Positions 12,091-24,008 of a stretch of DNA of 64,000 bases are shown piece after piece. Origin of the DNA: Promerops cafer (lineage: Eukaryota > Chordata > Aves > Passeriformes > Nectariniidae); assembly GCA_013398275.1 (NCBI GenBank), contig VZSE01001853.1, positions 112,501-176,500 on the forward strand. The letters run 5' to 3'. A program made the position numbers and the translations under genes. The notes under the pieces were generated by a model that ran no database searches, had not been told where the DNA came from, and saw only the letters and a program-made list of their open reading frames with translations. How positions within the stretch are numbered: position 1 is the stretch's first letter; each line of letters begins with the position of its first letter.

Positions 12091-14129
12091 TTTAATTCCA
12101 ATAAAACAGGGGATTGAACTATACAGAAATGAAAAATAAACCGATTTAGTACCTCAACTATTTTTTTATATCCTTGCTTCATAGTTCCACAATCAGCATT
12201 CTAGTCTATAGCAATTTTTTTGTGTTTAACAAATTCATTGCAATAATAAATGGCAAAGCTACTAATAATAAATTTAAATACTCTGTAGCTCTAAAAAAGT
12301 CATAGTGATAAACTAATGGTGCTGGGATATCAATATGTCTTCCTTAACAGAGATTTTTGTGTAGAAAAGATTAATTTGGTTTGTGGCAAAATATTGACTT
12401 TAGACTCCATTTAAAATTTTTCAAAAAAGGAAATGTTAAAAATTCAAAATCGTGTTCATTAAATAATGCAGATCAGAGCTATTTTGTCACTTCTACAGCG
12501 TGCCACTTTCGTACACGTTACTCCACACGAAACAACAAAGAAATAGCATTTACTGACTTAGAATCCTGGCAACAGAAATCACCTAGGATTCTGTCCACTA
12601 CCCAGTATTTTTCCTAAAACTTGCCTATTCCCAGAGGCAGATATTTCTGGAGAATCTGGTGTATAACCCTCTCTCACTATTTTTTTCCTCCATTTTTTGC
12701 TTCCCTATTTCCTTCTACAGATACTCACAGGTAAAAAGTAGTGTGAACAATTTAGGTAATATGCAGCAATTTAGCATATGGTTGACCAACATTTCAGAAT
12801 TGTTAAGACTCTCAGTTAGGTATCAGAACCAGAGACTTTACCAAGCAGTGTGCAACAAACTCTTAGGGGCCAAATTTGAAGCATTCCTTATCTTGGTGCT
12901 CTTTACAAGTTGATCCAAATCATGAATCCTAAGCATTTAAGAATCAGACATTTACCTCCTCCAAAAATGTTCCTACCACAAAGAAGTTTTCGTTCTAGGG
13001 AACTCTAATGCCCTCTCTTGTATTCTTACTCCACTGACAAGTCAAACACCCCCAATATCAAGTCCATTTCATAAATAACAGACTTGTTCCTGTGACACTG
13101 GGTATTTTATTTTATGCTGTAAACAACAGGTAAAAGATTTCAATATCAGAGATTTTAACACATGAGATTGAGGTTATCTCTAGAATTGAAATAACTCCAG
13201 TTTTATTCCAGAATACTACGTATCATTCATGAAATCACACTGTCTTGGTCTCTTCAAGTAAAACAGGAGAGTCTTTATGTATTTATCAACTTTTTTATAA
13301 ATTTCTCAAATAGGCGAATACTCTAAAATCTTATTTTGAAAGCTACTTATAAGTAACTCTTTTTTTTAAAGAATTATCTTAATATATCAGTGATGGTATT
13401 CAGATGACCAGAAATACTTTCTCCCCTATATCATACTCTTTGTCCATATACAAGGTCACAAAGTTAGTTATACAGTATTAATTTCTTTTTTGCCTATTTT
13501 ATTTCTGCTTCAGCAGCATGTTTTCACTGTTTGAAAATTGCTTCATTACCAAAAGCCTTCCTCAAAATATATCAAAACACAAAGCAGGTGAAATTTAGCT
13601 GTTGTATCACTATTGAAGACATTTCAGGTAATATATGTAGCAATAATCCTTCTGCTCCTAAGAGGACAGAAACGTAAGTGGTATCTTCTAGTTTGTCAAC
13701 ACCTCAGTTTTCCCACAAATATTCTTCATTCTTTGCCATTCTTGTTCCTTAGTAACAAAATTCTTGACCATTTCTGATGAAGTTTGAATACGTTTTTCCA
13801 ATAACCAAACCAGATTTGCATGCACAGTCTTCACATCCTGCCTATCTCTCTCCTACAGGTATATAGTCTCAGGTTTTTACTATATTCTAGATTACTTTGC
13901 CATAAGTCTCATCTCTTGGGTTTAGTCATCCTTTAATTTTAGTCATGGAATGAGCTCTAGACATGCAATTAAGTCTTGCTCTAGAGGTATATAATTTTTT
14001 TAACTATTCAGTTGTCTTGCTCCTCTTCCGTATTGAACAAATTCCTTCAAGGATGTTTGTGCTTTAAGTCATTGAAGTGCAGAGGATAAAGTAATTTATT
14101 TTCAAGGTCATACTTTTCATAGTTTAGGT

Positions 14130-14310
14130 AACTTATGGAATTGTTTAGGTTGGAGGAAATGTTTAAAGGCCATCTAGTTTCAACCCACCTGCCACAGGCA
14201 GGGGCACTGTCCAGTAGAGCAAGTTGCTCAGAGCCCCATTCAGCCTGGCCTTGAACACTGCCAGGTATGGGGCATCCACAATGTCCCTGGACAGCCTAAC
14301 TTCACGCTAG
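14130..14310 (-). mobile_element. CR1 LINE 3'-end fragment (first copy)
   Basis: Read on the minus strand this is the 3' end of a CR1 retrotransposon. The plus strand shows the reverse-complement landmarks AGGTTGGAGGAAATG, CATCTAGTTTCAACCC, GCCTGGCCTTGAACACT and GGGGCATCCACAATG. The element is 5'-truncated, as most CR1 copies are, and carries no coding sequence. It is followed by a TAA/GAA microsatellite. From 14170 onwards the sequence is repeated beyond an N at 14413. Confidence 0.9.
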
Positions 14311-14345
14311 GAAAAGTATAAATGACACAAACTATTTTATACAGT

Positions 14346-14368
14346 TGTAATAATAATAATAATAATAA

Positions 14369-14399
<31 letters not shown>

Positions 14400-14412
14400 A
14401 AGAAGAAGAAGA
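14346..14412. repeat. (TAA)n-(GAA)n compound microsatellite, first copy
   Basis: About eight TAA units are followed by a GAA/AGA tract up to the N at 14413. The same compound tract recurs at about 14590-14658. In the minus-strand reading it produces a Ser/Tyr-homopolymer frame that is not a gene. Confidence 0.95.
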
Positions 14413-14413
14413 N
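14413..14413. other. Unresolved base (N) at the duplication junction
   Basis: A single N lies exactly between the GAA tract of the first unit and the start of the second unit. A one-base N in this place usually marks a gap closed or sized by the assembler. Confidence 0.98.
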
Positions 14414-14551
14414 CCATCTAGTTTCAACCCACCTGCCACAGGCAGGGGCACTGTCCAGTAGAGCAAGTTGCTCAGAGCCCCATTCAGCCTGGCCTTGAAC
14501 ACTGCCAGGTATGGGGCATCCACAATGTCCCTGGACAGCCTAACTTCACGC
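14414..14551 (-). mobile_element. CR1 LINE 3'-end fragment (second, duplicated copy)
   Basis: This segment begins immediately after the single N at 14413 with CCATCTAGTTTC and repeats, apparently base for base, the CR1 part that starts at 14170. It lacks the terminal AGGTTGGAGG portion of the first copy because the duplicated unit starts inside the element. It probably reflects one CR1 copy represented twice rather than two insertions. Confidence 0.85.
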
Positions 14552-14589
14552 TAGGAAAAGTATAAATGACACAAACTATTTTATACAGT

Positions 14590-14612
14590 TGTAATAATAA
14601 TAATAATAATAA

Positions 14613-14643
<31 letters not shown>

Positions 14644-14658
14644 AAGAAGAAGAAGAAG
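14590..14658. repeat. (TAA)n-(GAA)n compound microsatellite, second copy
   Basis: This has the same composition as the first copy but a slightly longer GAA part, and it ends at the unique sequence GCATCTTTTATTCAGG. Confidence 0.95.
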
Positions 14659-16608
14659 CATCTTTTATTCAGGAGTGTGAGAGACTGGACTGGTTAATGA
14701 CTCATACAGTGGCCTACTTGACCACCCAGGTGCAGAAGGCACACACTCATCACTGGAGGCTACAGCTGGGTGTTGAAAAAGATAAGGAAGGAGGCTGGTA
14801 ACATGCAAATCTTGCCAATTTGCCGGTGGGCTAGTGCATTTTATCACGTCTATGACCTTTTCATAATGGCTCAGGCATGAAAACTCCCCTCTGGAAAAGT
14901 ACTGGGACATTCACGCATAGTCTGAAGGTATTCACCCTTTCTGATGGACCATAAATGACTCAACTGTGCTGACAGGAGAGGCAGCTGTGGCATCTTGGGA
15001 GGTGTCATGGGTCATGAAAGACCCCTGAAGTGTCCTGTGATCCACAGCCTTATACCATTCAGTGTGAAACTCCCCACCTCAGGAGAGGAACCTGGGCATT
15101 CCCACCTGAACCTGAGCATACATAACTGTGGAACTTTGGTGTTTTGTGGGCTTTTCCTATTCCTGACAAATCAAGACAGCCACAATCGCTTCAGCCAACA
15201 GATACTGAAATTGCAACAATCAAATCTTGTTATGAGGTCCATGGGTGGTGATATTTTTCTATTCCTTTTCATCTTTTTTTTAAAGTGTTACTTTTATGCT
15301 TTTATATTGCTATATTACTATAGATAATAATAACCTAAATGGCTACATATGTGCTTCCCATTGTAACCAAATTGTTCTAAAATAAACCCTACAATTGTAT
15401 ATTTATAAACAGGGATTTGTGTAGTTTCATATGACATTCAGTGTAGTTTCACTCTAATCTGCCCCAAGGAATCTATTAACAAGAACCTGCATTACCCTCA
15501 CCTTTTGGGGTGGGTCGTAACAAGGAGTAGTTTATATTATTTCCAACCTTTTTGTTGGAAGACACCTGTCTTCTAAGCCTTTTTGGTGGTAGAATTGTAA
15601 AAATCGCTTTTAAAAGTGATCAAAACACAGATTTCTTTCTTCAGTTCCTTAGTGACTTATTTTGACCTCGTGTGAGATGTATTCCAGGAATAACTTCCTT
15701 GTAAGTGTCACATTTAATTTGACATTGCTTTAGCTGAATAAGTGTAAGAAATTAGTTACTTGAGTATCTTTTGTATCTTCTGCAAACAGAATATTTTATT
15801 TTTACAGTTTTACTTTTTCATTCTGCTTTAGTCAAAGACACTATGATACTCTAAATGAACACTTAGACTCAGGAATTGCAAAATTAACTGGACTTATAGT
15901 TATTTCCTAATAATTTGTTATTTCCGTATTATTTGACCTTCCTCAGTCACTTCTATATGTGCATTACCAAACTGACTGAATACCATAAAATTTGATTTCT
16001 ATTTCCTTATCTGCATACTATCACCGGCCTGATAAAGATCTTGCTAACTTCACACTGATGCATATGACATCTTTCTCACCTTGTTCTTACAGATCCACTT
16101 CTAATCCCAATCAAAATTCAAGAGTTTGAATGTTTTGTATTGTCATTAACTGCACTATTATTTTAAATCTTGGATGTCTTTCTTATGAAGAAAAGAATCC
16201 ATGATATTTACATAAGATGTCTTCTCTCTGTGAATACCTTGAACTAATTTACCTTTTGGACCAATTGAAGTTAATCTGATTTCCATTATACTTTTTACTT
16301 CTGCAATTTTTCATTGTACCTACTTTGCTGTTCCCATCACAAGAATACTGACAGCTGAAAGCATAAAATGAAGAAAGGGATCAACTGACAATAAGACTGA
16401 ATTGGCTTGATTTTTAGTGTCCTGTTTTCTACATGTATTATTACAGCAGGAGTTAACTGACAGGAAGCCAAACAATAGACTTCCAAGTAATCCTTTAACA
16501 GTACTTCCACAACAAGAGGTCTAATCCTTTGAAATCATGAGCAGTACATAAAGTACAGTGACCTAGTCAGGAAGTGGGTGTCAATGGATAGGACCATTAC
16601 AGAGATTA

Positions 16609-16640
16609 AAAACAAACAAGCAAACAAACAAACAAAAAGT
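16609..16640. repeat. (AAAC)n tract
   Basis: Short run of AAAC units with one AAGC variant, in the intron between exons B and C. Confidence 0.85.
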
Positions 16641-18435
16641 GGATCCCTATCAATAGAAGAAAGAGCTTGGTTTTACCTTCACAATGAATATTTGTTCTAG
16701 TACACAAAATATCCTTCTAAGGTATACAAAAAACCCCATGCAATGCGCAAATATACAGACATGTAAGAAACTGTTCAAATCAAATTAGTAACTTCTTATT
16801 GGCAAGCTGGACACATTTTCTGATTTTTAAAAAGTTTTTTTCTCCTCTTCTGAAAATCTAGCCTTATTTGAAAAGTAAGCTTAAGAAGCATCACTAGGAA
16901 TTCACCCCTCAGAGTAAATCCAAACCACACATCCAGCCAAACACCAAGAATTCATCTGACTAGATGTCACTGTCTATAATATAAATATCTGCATCACAAC
17001 TAGTCACCCTAGGCTCATTTGTCACCCATTTGTCATACATTTATGTTTCCAAGGTACAACTCACCTCATTCTAAAGTAACTATCTCAAACAGGTCCAAAG
17101 TATTATGCCCTAGAAGTCAGCAATATGAATCTCATCCCTTGTACCTGGCCCCACGGCCATTTTGCATCAAGTTCTTCTCACACTTCAAACATAGTTCCCT
17201 GTTACACACGTGAACGTGCAAATTTCCAAACATAAAGTTTGTACTACCTTCTCTGTGTCACATGTAGATACCTATTTTACATGCCACAAGTTAATTCATA
17301 TGAGCATATGGCTGCTATTAGCCTCAAACTACACCTCAGAAACACGCATGATAAAAGAAATAATAGGATCCCATATTATTAAAAAAAAGACATGATTCTA
17401 AGTTACAGCCTACCATATTTAGTTAGCATCCTATAAGGTCATTATATAAAAGCTGTATTAAAAGCTAAAACAAATTATATTAATCATATAGATAGAACTA
17501 ATTAATGAGGTGGAACACAATGTCCTCTAATATAAAGATGGTTAAACCATAATAAAGAAGGTCAACTATACTTTGACCTAAGATCTACTCATTCTAAATG
17601 AAAAAAAAGAAAAAAAAAACCAAGTTGTTCTAATGTGGAGATTTTCTCTGTTATGTTCAAGTTCCTACAAATTAGATATCATATTCTCTGCAGCCATGAC
17701 AAAATTGTGTTATTTGATTTACATTATACTTAAAAATTTATATTCCAGTTTTCATGTTTCATTTCTTAGCATGTAAATGCAGTTGTTTTAGGAGCTGATA
17801 GTCCTATTTTTATTCTAAAATATTTATTGTAGACCAATTACATTTTATTATTTAAATGCTCTAAATCAAATTTCTCCTTACATAAAGAAGAAAACTTGGT
17901 CATACTTCATGTATCAGATAAAGAGGAAATTAAAGTAGCTTCACTCTTGCACTTTTACACATTCAAGAAAAGCACTTTAAAGTAATGTTAAAATTTCTAT
18001 TTTGAATGCACAATGCACTAATGTCTCTAAAAATAGTAGGTTATCTGAAAAGTCAGGTGTTTTTCAGGTTAGGCATACAAAAAGGGTGTTTCTGCCAATT
18101 TGGAATACAATCAATTTTGTTCTCATTCCCTGTCTGTAAAACGCGTCTAGCACATCCAGCTTCACAGGAATGCTGCCACTGTCTGCAGAATGCTTTTCCT
18201 GTAAGGCACAGAAGTGTCCATAGAAAACTTTTGCCTTCAACATAGGATTCAAGATTCAGATCAGTGAAGTGAACTTGCCCTTCTTCCTCTTAGAGTCTGT
18301 TTCCTTTCAGGTATGTTCTCTGGACTTGCTCACCACCAGTCTGACATGAAACATTAAAATGTACTCTGTTCAGCCATTTCTGTGTGGCAGTGATGTATTT
18401 CTTCTTGTTGGCTATTATTTGGACTTTTTGGGAAA

Positions 18436-18576
18436 CAATCACAGAAACACACGAGTCGGAGTTGGAAGGGACCCAGAAGAACCACCAAATCCAGGTCTTG
18501 AGTGAATGGCCCATATGGGGATTGAACCCATGACCTGGGTGTTATTAAAACCAGGTTCTGACCAACTGAGTTCATC
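18436..18576 (-). mobile_element. tRNA-Ile-derived SINE with CR1-like 3' tail (TguSINE1-like)
   Basis: On the minus strand the 5' head (18507-18576) follows a tRNA-Ile (AAT) gene closely. The A-box region reads GAACTCAGTTGG (18562-18573), the anticodon loop TTAATAA is kept, the B box is GGTTCAATCC (18519-18528), and the head closes with GGGCCA at 18507-18512. After a short middle part, the tail has GGGTCCCTTCCAACTCCGAC and then TTCTGTGATTG, the signature of a CR1 3' end that lets the LINE machinery recognise the SINE. The first several bases of the tRNA are missing or changed. A 7-bp CTATTAT occurs on both sides (18412-18418 and 18576-18582) and may be a target-site duplication or chance. From memory this is the architecture of TguSINE1 of songbirds. 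It is not a working tRNA gene. Confidence 0.88.
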
Positions 18577-20929
18577 TATTATAGGCAAAAACATGATAGG
18601 AACATTAAATTACATCAACAGGAACACACATATTGCCAATGAAAAATGAAAAAAATGAATGAATTCTAAAATAAAATTTCATGTCAGAATAGTCCTGTAA
18701 AGAGAGTTATTCTAAAAAATCAAATCTGTCAGCAGCTACCTTTGTTAAATAAGTTAACAGTAAATTTCTGCTATTAGATCATAGGAATATATCTATCTAT
18801 ATAAAGATAGATTTAAAAAAGGTATAAAATAGAGTAACACAACCAACGCTGTGATATATGTGAGAGAATTAGCAAACTTTAGTCTGATATATCCATTACG
18901 CAGTGAAAAACTACTGGGCCACTGCTGTTTCCACTTTTTCAGCTGGAGGTATTGGTTTCTTCTGTTATATTCTTATTTCTTTCTGTAAGTATTAGTCACA
19001 TATGGATAAATTCAATTTTTGATTCTGACATGCTGCTGCTCTGTTCTAACTTTTACAATGTAATTTCAAGTTGCTATTAATATAAGGTATGTCCTTTATA
19101 TTTTCATATATCTTTCTGCTGAGTGAAAAAAAGTGATGTAGTGAAACTGCTAACAAGCTGAGCCTTTGAAACCATGGGCAGGTGATGAAAGCCACTTCAT
19201 GTCTAAAGCATCCCCAGGTCACAGCTGTCACACTCACTGCAATTCATTGTTGTCACAATCTGCTGTCCCTGCTTGTTGTTGCTCTCCTCTTATTCATCCA
19301 ACTCATATATCTAAACATTCCATTACAAAAAGACATATAATGTTCGTCTCATGTTCAAAAGGGCACAACATTCTTCTGAAATATAATTCTGAAGATTTTA
19401 GGGCTCAGAGTTCACTGCCAAATCTAAGGTGTTGCTTTGTAAGGCTTCCCTTGTAATTTTGTCTTTGTCTCATCTCCTGAATACAGCAGGATAAAATGTT
19501 TAGTTAGTACATGATCTCAGCTTTATTCCAACATCTTATCACGAAGAAATGAAATATTGCCCAGTAATAGAAAGGCATTTGAAGCTTTGTGAGCTTAAAG
19601 ATAACAACACTAGCTGTGAAGTCAGTGAATTGGAAGGAAAGGTCAGCAAGTCATCTACTGTGGCACTGTTCACAAAGGCAATTCTTCATAATCTGAAGAC
19701 TTTGATTTTCTAAGACTTAATTTTGTTCTTTGTTACTTAATTAGATATGGTTACTATTGATTTACTTTTCAGAGTCGAAATTTCTCACAGGCCTTCTAAC
19801 TTTCAAACAGAGTTTACACTGGCAAACATGCTGTACTCTATTTTCAAATCTATGCTGTCACTTCAGGTTACAACTCCAAACTGAGATGAGTGACTCAAAA
19901 ACTTTTCAGTTTCTGGAAACATTGATACTAAGGAGAAAATACTTCAGTAAAATTAGGGTTAAAAAAATGAGTCAAACCATAATGAAAACAAAACCAAAAT
20001 GTCTGAAAATAATAGCAGTAAAAAACTGGAAGCTCTAATTCTAATAACAAACAGTTTCATGAAAGAGAGCAACTGCACTATTTATCCTTGCTGTAAAAAT
20101 AAAGAAAAAGGAGGTTTGACCTTCTCACTTACATCTAGGCTTGAAGATATTTATTTTGATTGTAGTATAAGTTATTATTCATAAACATTACATTGCCAGC
20201 ACAAGGTTCAAGAAGTATGCTGATTACAGTTTCCTGCTCAACTACTCGGGGCATTTAATTCAGTGGACATTAAAATCACAGCTTCTGACTATGCCTAGAG
20301 AAGAACAGGTAAATTGCCAGTGACATTATGTCCATCCTCATGGGAAGAAAATCCCCTAATAATGACCTCATGCTTTTAAGTTTCTGGGGTTTACGTTTCA
20401 ATCCTGTTCAGTATTAAAAAATAGGAACATAATTACTTAGCTGTGCTACCTCTATCCACATGACCATATCCATCTGCAGTAGACAGAGGACATAAATCTA
20501 GACATATGTTGTACCACAATGGGGCTGAAGGAATGAGTAAGAAACAGTAAGTTCCTTAGCCCTTATGCTACTGTTGAAATAACTATGTGCAGCAAGATCT
20601 TACATTTAAAAGTGAGCTCTGAGTGACAGATTAAAACTTGTGTTTATGGATTCACCTGTAGTAGAAATGAATTGTGAGCAATAAGTTATAGGCCTTGACT
20701 GAAAAAGTCACGACAACACTTGGGTAATGTCATGTTCTACATAAAGGACTCAAAATCCTTAACTTATTAGTGCAAACATCAAAAGAAATGTGTATTTTAT
20801 CCTCGTGTGTGCACACTTTTTTAAAGAGAACTTAGGTTAATTTGGTCATTTAAAAACATTTCCTTGAAATCCACATATTTTTATATTACAGTTATGTGCA
20901 AACCAGATGGGAACATGAAACCTGGTTTG

Positions 20930-21060
20930 TCAAATAACTTGCACAGGATGTTATGCCAGGAGTTATGCAAAAGTTGGCTGCTACAATGAATATTTAATTA
21001 GCATGGGTATGAGAGCTGAATTTTCAAAAATGACATTGATACATACTGTAGATTATTAAT
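20930..21060. promoter_or_regulatory. Candidate intronic regulatory element
   Basis: A compact non-repetitive interval with TTATGCAAAA (octamer-like, 20963-20972), ACAATGAA (SOX-like) and TATTTAATTAGCAT (homeodomain-like, 20991-21004) within about 45 bp. The tight cluster is what draws attention; conservation was not tested. Confidence 0.28.
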
Positions 21061-23296
21061 ACAAACAAATGCTTAAATAAGCAAGCTTTTGGAAAGAAAT
21101 TATCATTTTCCAGTTACAATGTGCTGATGGAATGTTTCAGAGAGCCTAAGAAGTAAAGGACCCCCAGGATAAGGAAAATTTTCTGGCATGGGACTGCCCA
21201 CAGTTATAATAATATACACAGTTATATGACGACAGTATGTCCCTTTCAGAGTCCAATAGTTTTAAACCTACTAGACAGGTTTAGATCACATGAGCCAAAA
21301 GCACTTCTCAGTTAAGTGCTTCCTGGGTCCAGCAATGTTCCCATAATGGGGTTACATCTGTCGACAGAGCAGGACCTGCCTTCCACAAAAGGAAACCATT
21401 TTTACATGGCCTGTGAGATATGTTGTACTCAAATGTACCTGACTGTGGTAACTGGAGACAAAGACAGCGGTCACACTGGAATACACTCCCACAGACATAT
21501 GTAAATGTAGGCCATGGTAACTTAGGCAGTTTTAATAGCTACAACTAACTTGTAAATCAGCTTTACAAGCTAAAAGTCAGCTTCTTAAAGTTTAGAAACA
21601 GAAGGTTACCAATGCTCATGAAAGTCAAATTTTATACTCTTACATACGAAATCAAATAGCTCATAGAAGATAAGAGGGAAAATAGCATGATAATAGTGAA
21701 AACAAAGTTTTTTTGGCACAGTAATTCATATATCAGGTGTCATTTAGCATGTGCTCCATCTCAATCTTCATTTTTTAGATACCCCTGTAGTATCAGTGGC
21801 CACTGTTCCAATTAAGAAAATAAATTTAGAATGAAATAAAGCACCGCGTGTGTTCCAGGGAACATTAGTACCATGTAACTCTTCCTAAATACCAATCAAG
21901 TAAAAATAGAAACACAAAGGTGCAAAAATCACCCTGTAATCAGTTAGTTAGCAGCAGAGTGCTTATATCCCTTTATAGGGGAAAGATGGAAACTAGGGTG
22001 GGATCTAGTCTTGTTGGCAGATCACCTAAATAAACAATTCTTCTCAAACCAATATCTTAACTCCTCATGTCAACAAAGGTGAGAAAGGGATGCCATTGAA
22101 GGCCTCCAAAGAAGACCCCACATTTGGAAGTGTAGGTGACTAAATTAGGCTGTCAGATAATATTTTTCTAGGTCAATAAAAACATAGATTTGTTGACTTT
22201 AAACTGAACAGTTCTTTGTGGTTCTGTGCTTGTTAGGTTAAAGAAGAAAGGTGAACCAGTATGTTGAATGTCTTAATAAAGTCAGACCTCATCACTCTAC
22301 TTAAATCACCATGAACTTCAAAACTTTTGTAACTCCTGATTTGAAAGTCCAAGAGATTCTAATTTACCTAATTTTTGTCAAAGGAATTGCATGAGTGGAC
22401 AGATTTCCAACATAGCCCTGAAAAACCACATAAACTTGCTTCTGCATGTCTATTTCTAAGATACATTAGATAAAAGAACAAAAGTTTGTGTACTTTCTCT
22501 CATTTATTAGAACTAAAGAAGGATGAGAGGCAAAATGTAGATATCTGAATAAAGATCAACTCATAATTATCGAATAGTAACAGGGAAGTGTCTTTTAAAA
22601 TGAAATGCCTTTAAAATTAAAACAGATCACCTTCAGTAAGAGGAAGAAAAGACTCCATGCCTCTGCTAAATGAATCTATAACCAGATTAATTTAATTAAA
22701 GGCCACAAACAAAACCTAAAACAGGTAGACAAGTTCAGATATCAGATATTTTTGAGATATCCCTATAATATTACAGTTCTGGTCTGCAGATTACTGGGAC
22801 TGTTCTGTGGTACTTTATTCTAATTTGTTCTGGAATTTGGCAAATTTAGTTTATGCATAGGTAAAGTATCAAACCTTTCAGCCTTTTTCAGATAACTTAG
22901 AGCATTTCAGTTCAAATGCTTAGATTTTAAAGTTGGAAGAAGAATCCCTTCTAATTTAAGAGTAATTTTTTCCATGGTATGTCAAGGAACATCAGATTAC
23001 AAGACTATGAAATACAAGAAATCACAAAGCTGTGTATGAAAATGCTTCAATTTAAGTGTTGCTTTAATACTGATTTAGAGAGAGGGAGGGAAACTGAGAA
23101 TGTAACAGTGGCCACTAGTAGCCTGTTGAGCTCTCAGAGTCACCACACTTAGTTTTCTTGTATTTACTGACTTTATGACTTAGCTTAGAACATTTGACAC
23201 CTATACAATATTCCTCTACAATATTTATGGTGGTTGGGAGTGGGCTGCCATTTGGTGCCTTTTGGTTTGGCTCAGTTTGGTTTGCTCTACAGTTAC

Positions 23297-23469
23297 CTTA
23301 ATAACAGACGTCTCCACTCTGGATGGAGGGCTCTGCACTTGTGCTGCTGCTGCCATGTTGGCGATGGTGCTGAGGTGGTTCATCTGGCTCATTGCCATCG
23401 TGACAGAGGCTGGAGGTAGGCTCACGGGGATCAGCGGGTGGGGCATCATCATAAAAGGAAGTTCCAACC
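23297..23469 (-). CDS. DACH1: DACH1 internal exon B (Met/Pro- and Ala-rich linker)
   Basis: The exon begins after a good pyrimidine-rich acceptor (TTTTTCCTCCCAACAG) with GG, which completes the Gly codon from exon A. It then encodes 57 residues opening LELPFMMMPHPLIPVS, passing through a short Ala run (NMAAAAQVQ), and ending SPPSRVETSVIK. The donor after AAG is GTAACT at 23296, leaving phase 0. The sequence is a near-exact match to the DACH1 linker as I know it; DACH2 differs here. No structured domain is visible and no catalytic residues are expected, because this part of the protein is a flexible spacer between the SKI/DAC domain and the C-terminal coiled coil. Open frames on the opposite strand over this interval are shadows of this exon. 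The intron separating it from exon A is only 539 nt, against 13.1 kb to exon C. Confidence 0.97.
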
Positions 23470-24008
23470 CTGTTGGGAGGAAAAACAGGGAAATAGGTTT
23501 ATGTATCTTTTCTTAAGCACTGTTTTCTTTTTCTCCTGATGGACAACATTCAAGTAACAGGTGACAAGATGGTTCACATTGCAGGAAAAAGCAGCTCTAT
23601 GTGAGTTCTCTTCTGGGATATGCAGGGGTGAATCACTAGCAACCATGGAGGGTTTCTAGCCACAAGAAGAGGCTATTAGACCTCTTAGTTTGTTCATATC
23701 TGTGTAATGTATGATATCATTGCTAAGCAATGGCTATTTATTATACCTTTTGATATCTGCTGTAAGGTGCCTTAGCAATGCGTCATTACGCCACTGATGC
23801 ACAGGTTAGCGGTTATTTTAAGTATCAATTTTATTGCATACGTATTTGTTCTTTACTGTCTCCACTTCCCCTGCTTAATACTTTAGAGGAAGTATTCCAG
23901 TATTCCACACATCCTTGATTTTTTCATCGCCTATTTATAGAAACACAAAAAAAAGAGACAGGAACTAGAAAACTGCTGATGTTAGTGCTGAAAGATGTCA
24001 ACCCGTAC
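23470..24008 (-). other. DACH1: Short DACH1 intron between exons A and B
   Basis: This 539-nt intron starts with GTACGG and ends with CCCAACAG. It is the only short intron in a gene whose other introns here span kilobases. No repeat was recognised. Near 23780-23791 it has a small inverted repeat (GCGT-CATT-ACGC) that includes a CRE/AP-1-like TGCGTCAT, one of few CpG-bearing motifs in the area. Confidence 0.9.

Larger units (their letters stand above)
14170..14658. repeat. Direct duplication of a 243-bp CR1-plus-microsatellite unit around an N
   Basis: Unit 1 spans 14170-14412 and unit 2 starts at 14414, an offset of 244 with one N between them. Both carry the CR1 fragment, the linker AGTATAAATGACACAAAC, a TAA tract and a GAA tract. 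By eye I see no mismatch over the shared length. Unit 2 continues a few GAA repeats further before unique sequence at about 14659. Perfect identity in an otherwise old, diverged repeat is unexpected for a genuine ancient duplication. Confidence 0.9.
10206..23296 (-). other. DACH1: DACH1 intron between exons B and C
   Basis: This 13,091-nt intron runs from the GTAACT donor of exon B to the TGGTCTAG acceptor of exon C. It holds a T/G-rich simple tract (10472-10526), a CR1-plus-microsatellite unit present twice (14130-14658), a tRNA-derived SINE (18436-18576), and an AAAC-type tract (16609-16640). The interval 14660-15330 is GC-richer than its surroundings and may be an unidentified old repeat. 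Two intervals (11850-12090 and 20930-21060) look like regulatory candidates. Otherwise I see nothing. Confidence 0.9.

Noticed and set aside
14332..14523. Minus-strand frame with Ser and Tyr homopolymers
   Set aside because: It is the translation of the GAA/TAA microsatellite, the N and CR1 sequence.
14660..15330. GC-richer interval as a retroviral LTR or lncRNA
   Set aside because: The composition differs from its surroundings, but I could not match any LTR landmark, promoter or exon with confidence.
18507..18576. Functional tRNA-Ile gene
   Set aside because: The acceptor 5' strand is missing, stem positions are mutated, and a CR1-like tail follows, so this is the head of a SINE.
23234..23516. 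Plus-strand frames opposite exon B
   Set aside because: They are antisense shadows of the conserved DACH1 coding sequence.
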